DNA of 47,710 nt from an uncultured Spartobacteria bacterium (GTDB taxonomy: Bacteria; Verrucomicrobiota; Verrucomicrobiia; Chthoniobacterales; Terrimicrobiaceae). The stretch spans positions 1 through 47,710 of the forward strand of contig CALCJD010000054.1 in assembly GCA_937960895.1 (NCBI GenBank), given 5' to 3'. This document shows, piece after piece, positions 47,134 to 47,710 of this stretch (its first letter is position 1; each line of letters starts with the position of its first letter). Made by a program: the position numbers and the translations under genes. The notes under the pieces were generated by a model. It saw only the letters and a list, made by a program, of their open reading frames with translations, was not told the origin of the DNA and did no database searches.

Positions 47134-47710
47134 ATGTCCATCAATCGCAATTTCCCTCCAAAAAAAATCCCGTCCGGACGAGGGGGCCGTTCCCTGCCGG
47201 GTTTTCTGGTGTTTCTCCTGACCTTGCAATTCCACTCCATGCTTCCCGAAACCGCCGCCGCACGAACTCTTTTTGTCGATCAAAACCGGGGGGGCGGCGA
47301 AGAAACGGCCGACGGCAGCGCGGAACGTCCCTTCCGGAGCATTCAGGCCGCGGCGGAAGCCGCCAAACCGGGGGACATCGTGGAGATCCATGCCGGCGTT
47401 TATCGCGAACGTATCGCTCCCCGGGTGGGCGGCACCAAGGACGCTCCGATCACTTACAGGGCCCTTGAAACCGGCACGGTGATCGTCAAGGGATCCGACA
47501 TCTGGCATCCGATTTGGGAACCGCTGGAAGGTGCGCCCCATATCATGAAGGCCCGTCTGGATCTGGCGCTTTTCGAAAAGTGGCGTCATTCCAGCCGTGA
47601 TCCCAAGCTGTCCGTCACCCCTTCGCCCTTTCATGAAGAGAACATTCCGTCCAACAGCCAGGACAAATTGAAAAAGCCGGACAAACTGCACGGGGAACCG
47701 TTCAATATCC
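47134..47710 (+). CDS. Secreted right-handed beta-helix protein, N-terminal part
   Basis: The first 192 codons of a protein cut by the right edge. A signal peptide lies at about 20-43 (SLPGFLVFLLTLQFHSMLPE, then TAAA). The mature N-terminus is the usual opening of secreted parallel beta-helix proteins: TLFVDQNRGGGEETADGSAE, PFRSIQAAAEAAKPGDIVEI, HAGVYRERIAPRVGGTKDAP and ITYRALETGTVIVKGSD. These proteins include polysaccharide lyases and glycosidases. The part present does not reach any catalytic site. GGAGG lies 12 nt before ATG 47134, inside the end of the pseudopilin gene. Confidence 0.85.
   Translation, partial: MSINRNFPPKKIPSGRGGRSLPGFLVFLLTLQFHSMLPETAAARTLFVDQNRGGGEETADGSAERPFRSIQAAAEAAKPGDIVEIHAGVYRERIAPRVGGTKDAPITYRALETGTVIVKGSDIWHPIWEPLEGAPHIMKARLDLALFEKWRHSSRDPKLSVTPSPFHEENIPSNSQDKLKKPDKLHGEPFNI

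Noticed and set aside
1..47710. tRNA, rRNA, CRISPR, insertion sequences or phage genes
   Set aside because: No cloverleaf with a tRNA T-loop, no rRNA stretch, no regular spacer-repeat array, and no transposase or integrase domain were seen on either strand.

Overview
The window is high-GC, densely coded bacterial DNA. The gene set points to the Verrucomicrobiota (PVC group): pseudopilin-like proteins with an A-FTLVE processing site, a PEP-CTERM protein ending in an arginine cluster, a DUF4838 protein, an ECF sigma factor paired with a YfbK-type vWA protein, and an IRP-type aconitase. That placement is an inference from gene families. No rRNA, tRNA, CRISPR array, transposase or phage gene was seen.

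1-13 kb is mostly housekeeping: a PAS-domain protein cut by the left edge, agmatine deiminase, then a tightly overlapping operon miaB - 8-oxoguanine glycosylase - tonB-like - exbB - exbD - def. Aconitase follows on the minus strand with a clear intrinsic terminator. Next come sixA-like phosphatase, 6-phosphogluconolactonase, a small secreted protein, an NlpC/P60-like secreted hydrolase and a ROK sugar kinase.

13.4-24.7 kb is the most unusual part. An ECF sigma factor overlaps by 4 nt a 1226-residue protein that joins an anti-sigma-like cytoplasmic head, one membrane segment, TPR, an STN/secretin-like module and a vWA domain. A 2326-residue envelope protein follows. By eye that protein is built from about ten or more diverged beta-rich units spaced roughly 170 residues apart, with a membrane bundle in the middle and a second signal-peptide-like segment, as if two exported proteins had fused. 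I propose a sigma/anti-sigma signalling module whose sensor and scaffold lie in the periplasm. A class D beta-lactamase follows 76 nt downstream on the same strand.

25-32 kb holds a PIN-PhoH ATPase, a DUF2383 four-helix protein, an endonuclease/exonuclease/phosphatase protein with a degenerate phosphodiesterase-like front half, an alpha/beta hydrolase, and a membrane-anchored C45 (acyltransferase-type) Ntn hydrolase.

32-47.7 kb looks like an accessory carbohydrate or sugar-acid utilisation locus: two SDR dehydrogenases, a sugar-isomerase-like TIM barrel, a 1077-residue DUF4838 protein, two pseudopilin-like proteins, a LamG-like protein, a PEP-CTERM protein, an FAD-dependent oxidoreductase and a right-handed beta-helix protein cut by the right edge. 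IclR, LacI and PocR-AraC regulators lie among them. Two minus-strand promoters, before the PEP-CTERM gene and before the FAD oxidoreductase gene, each combine a perfect TTGACA box with nearly the same palindrome (TTAARGCYTTAA). They are likely targets of the LacI-type regulator encoded beside the second one.
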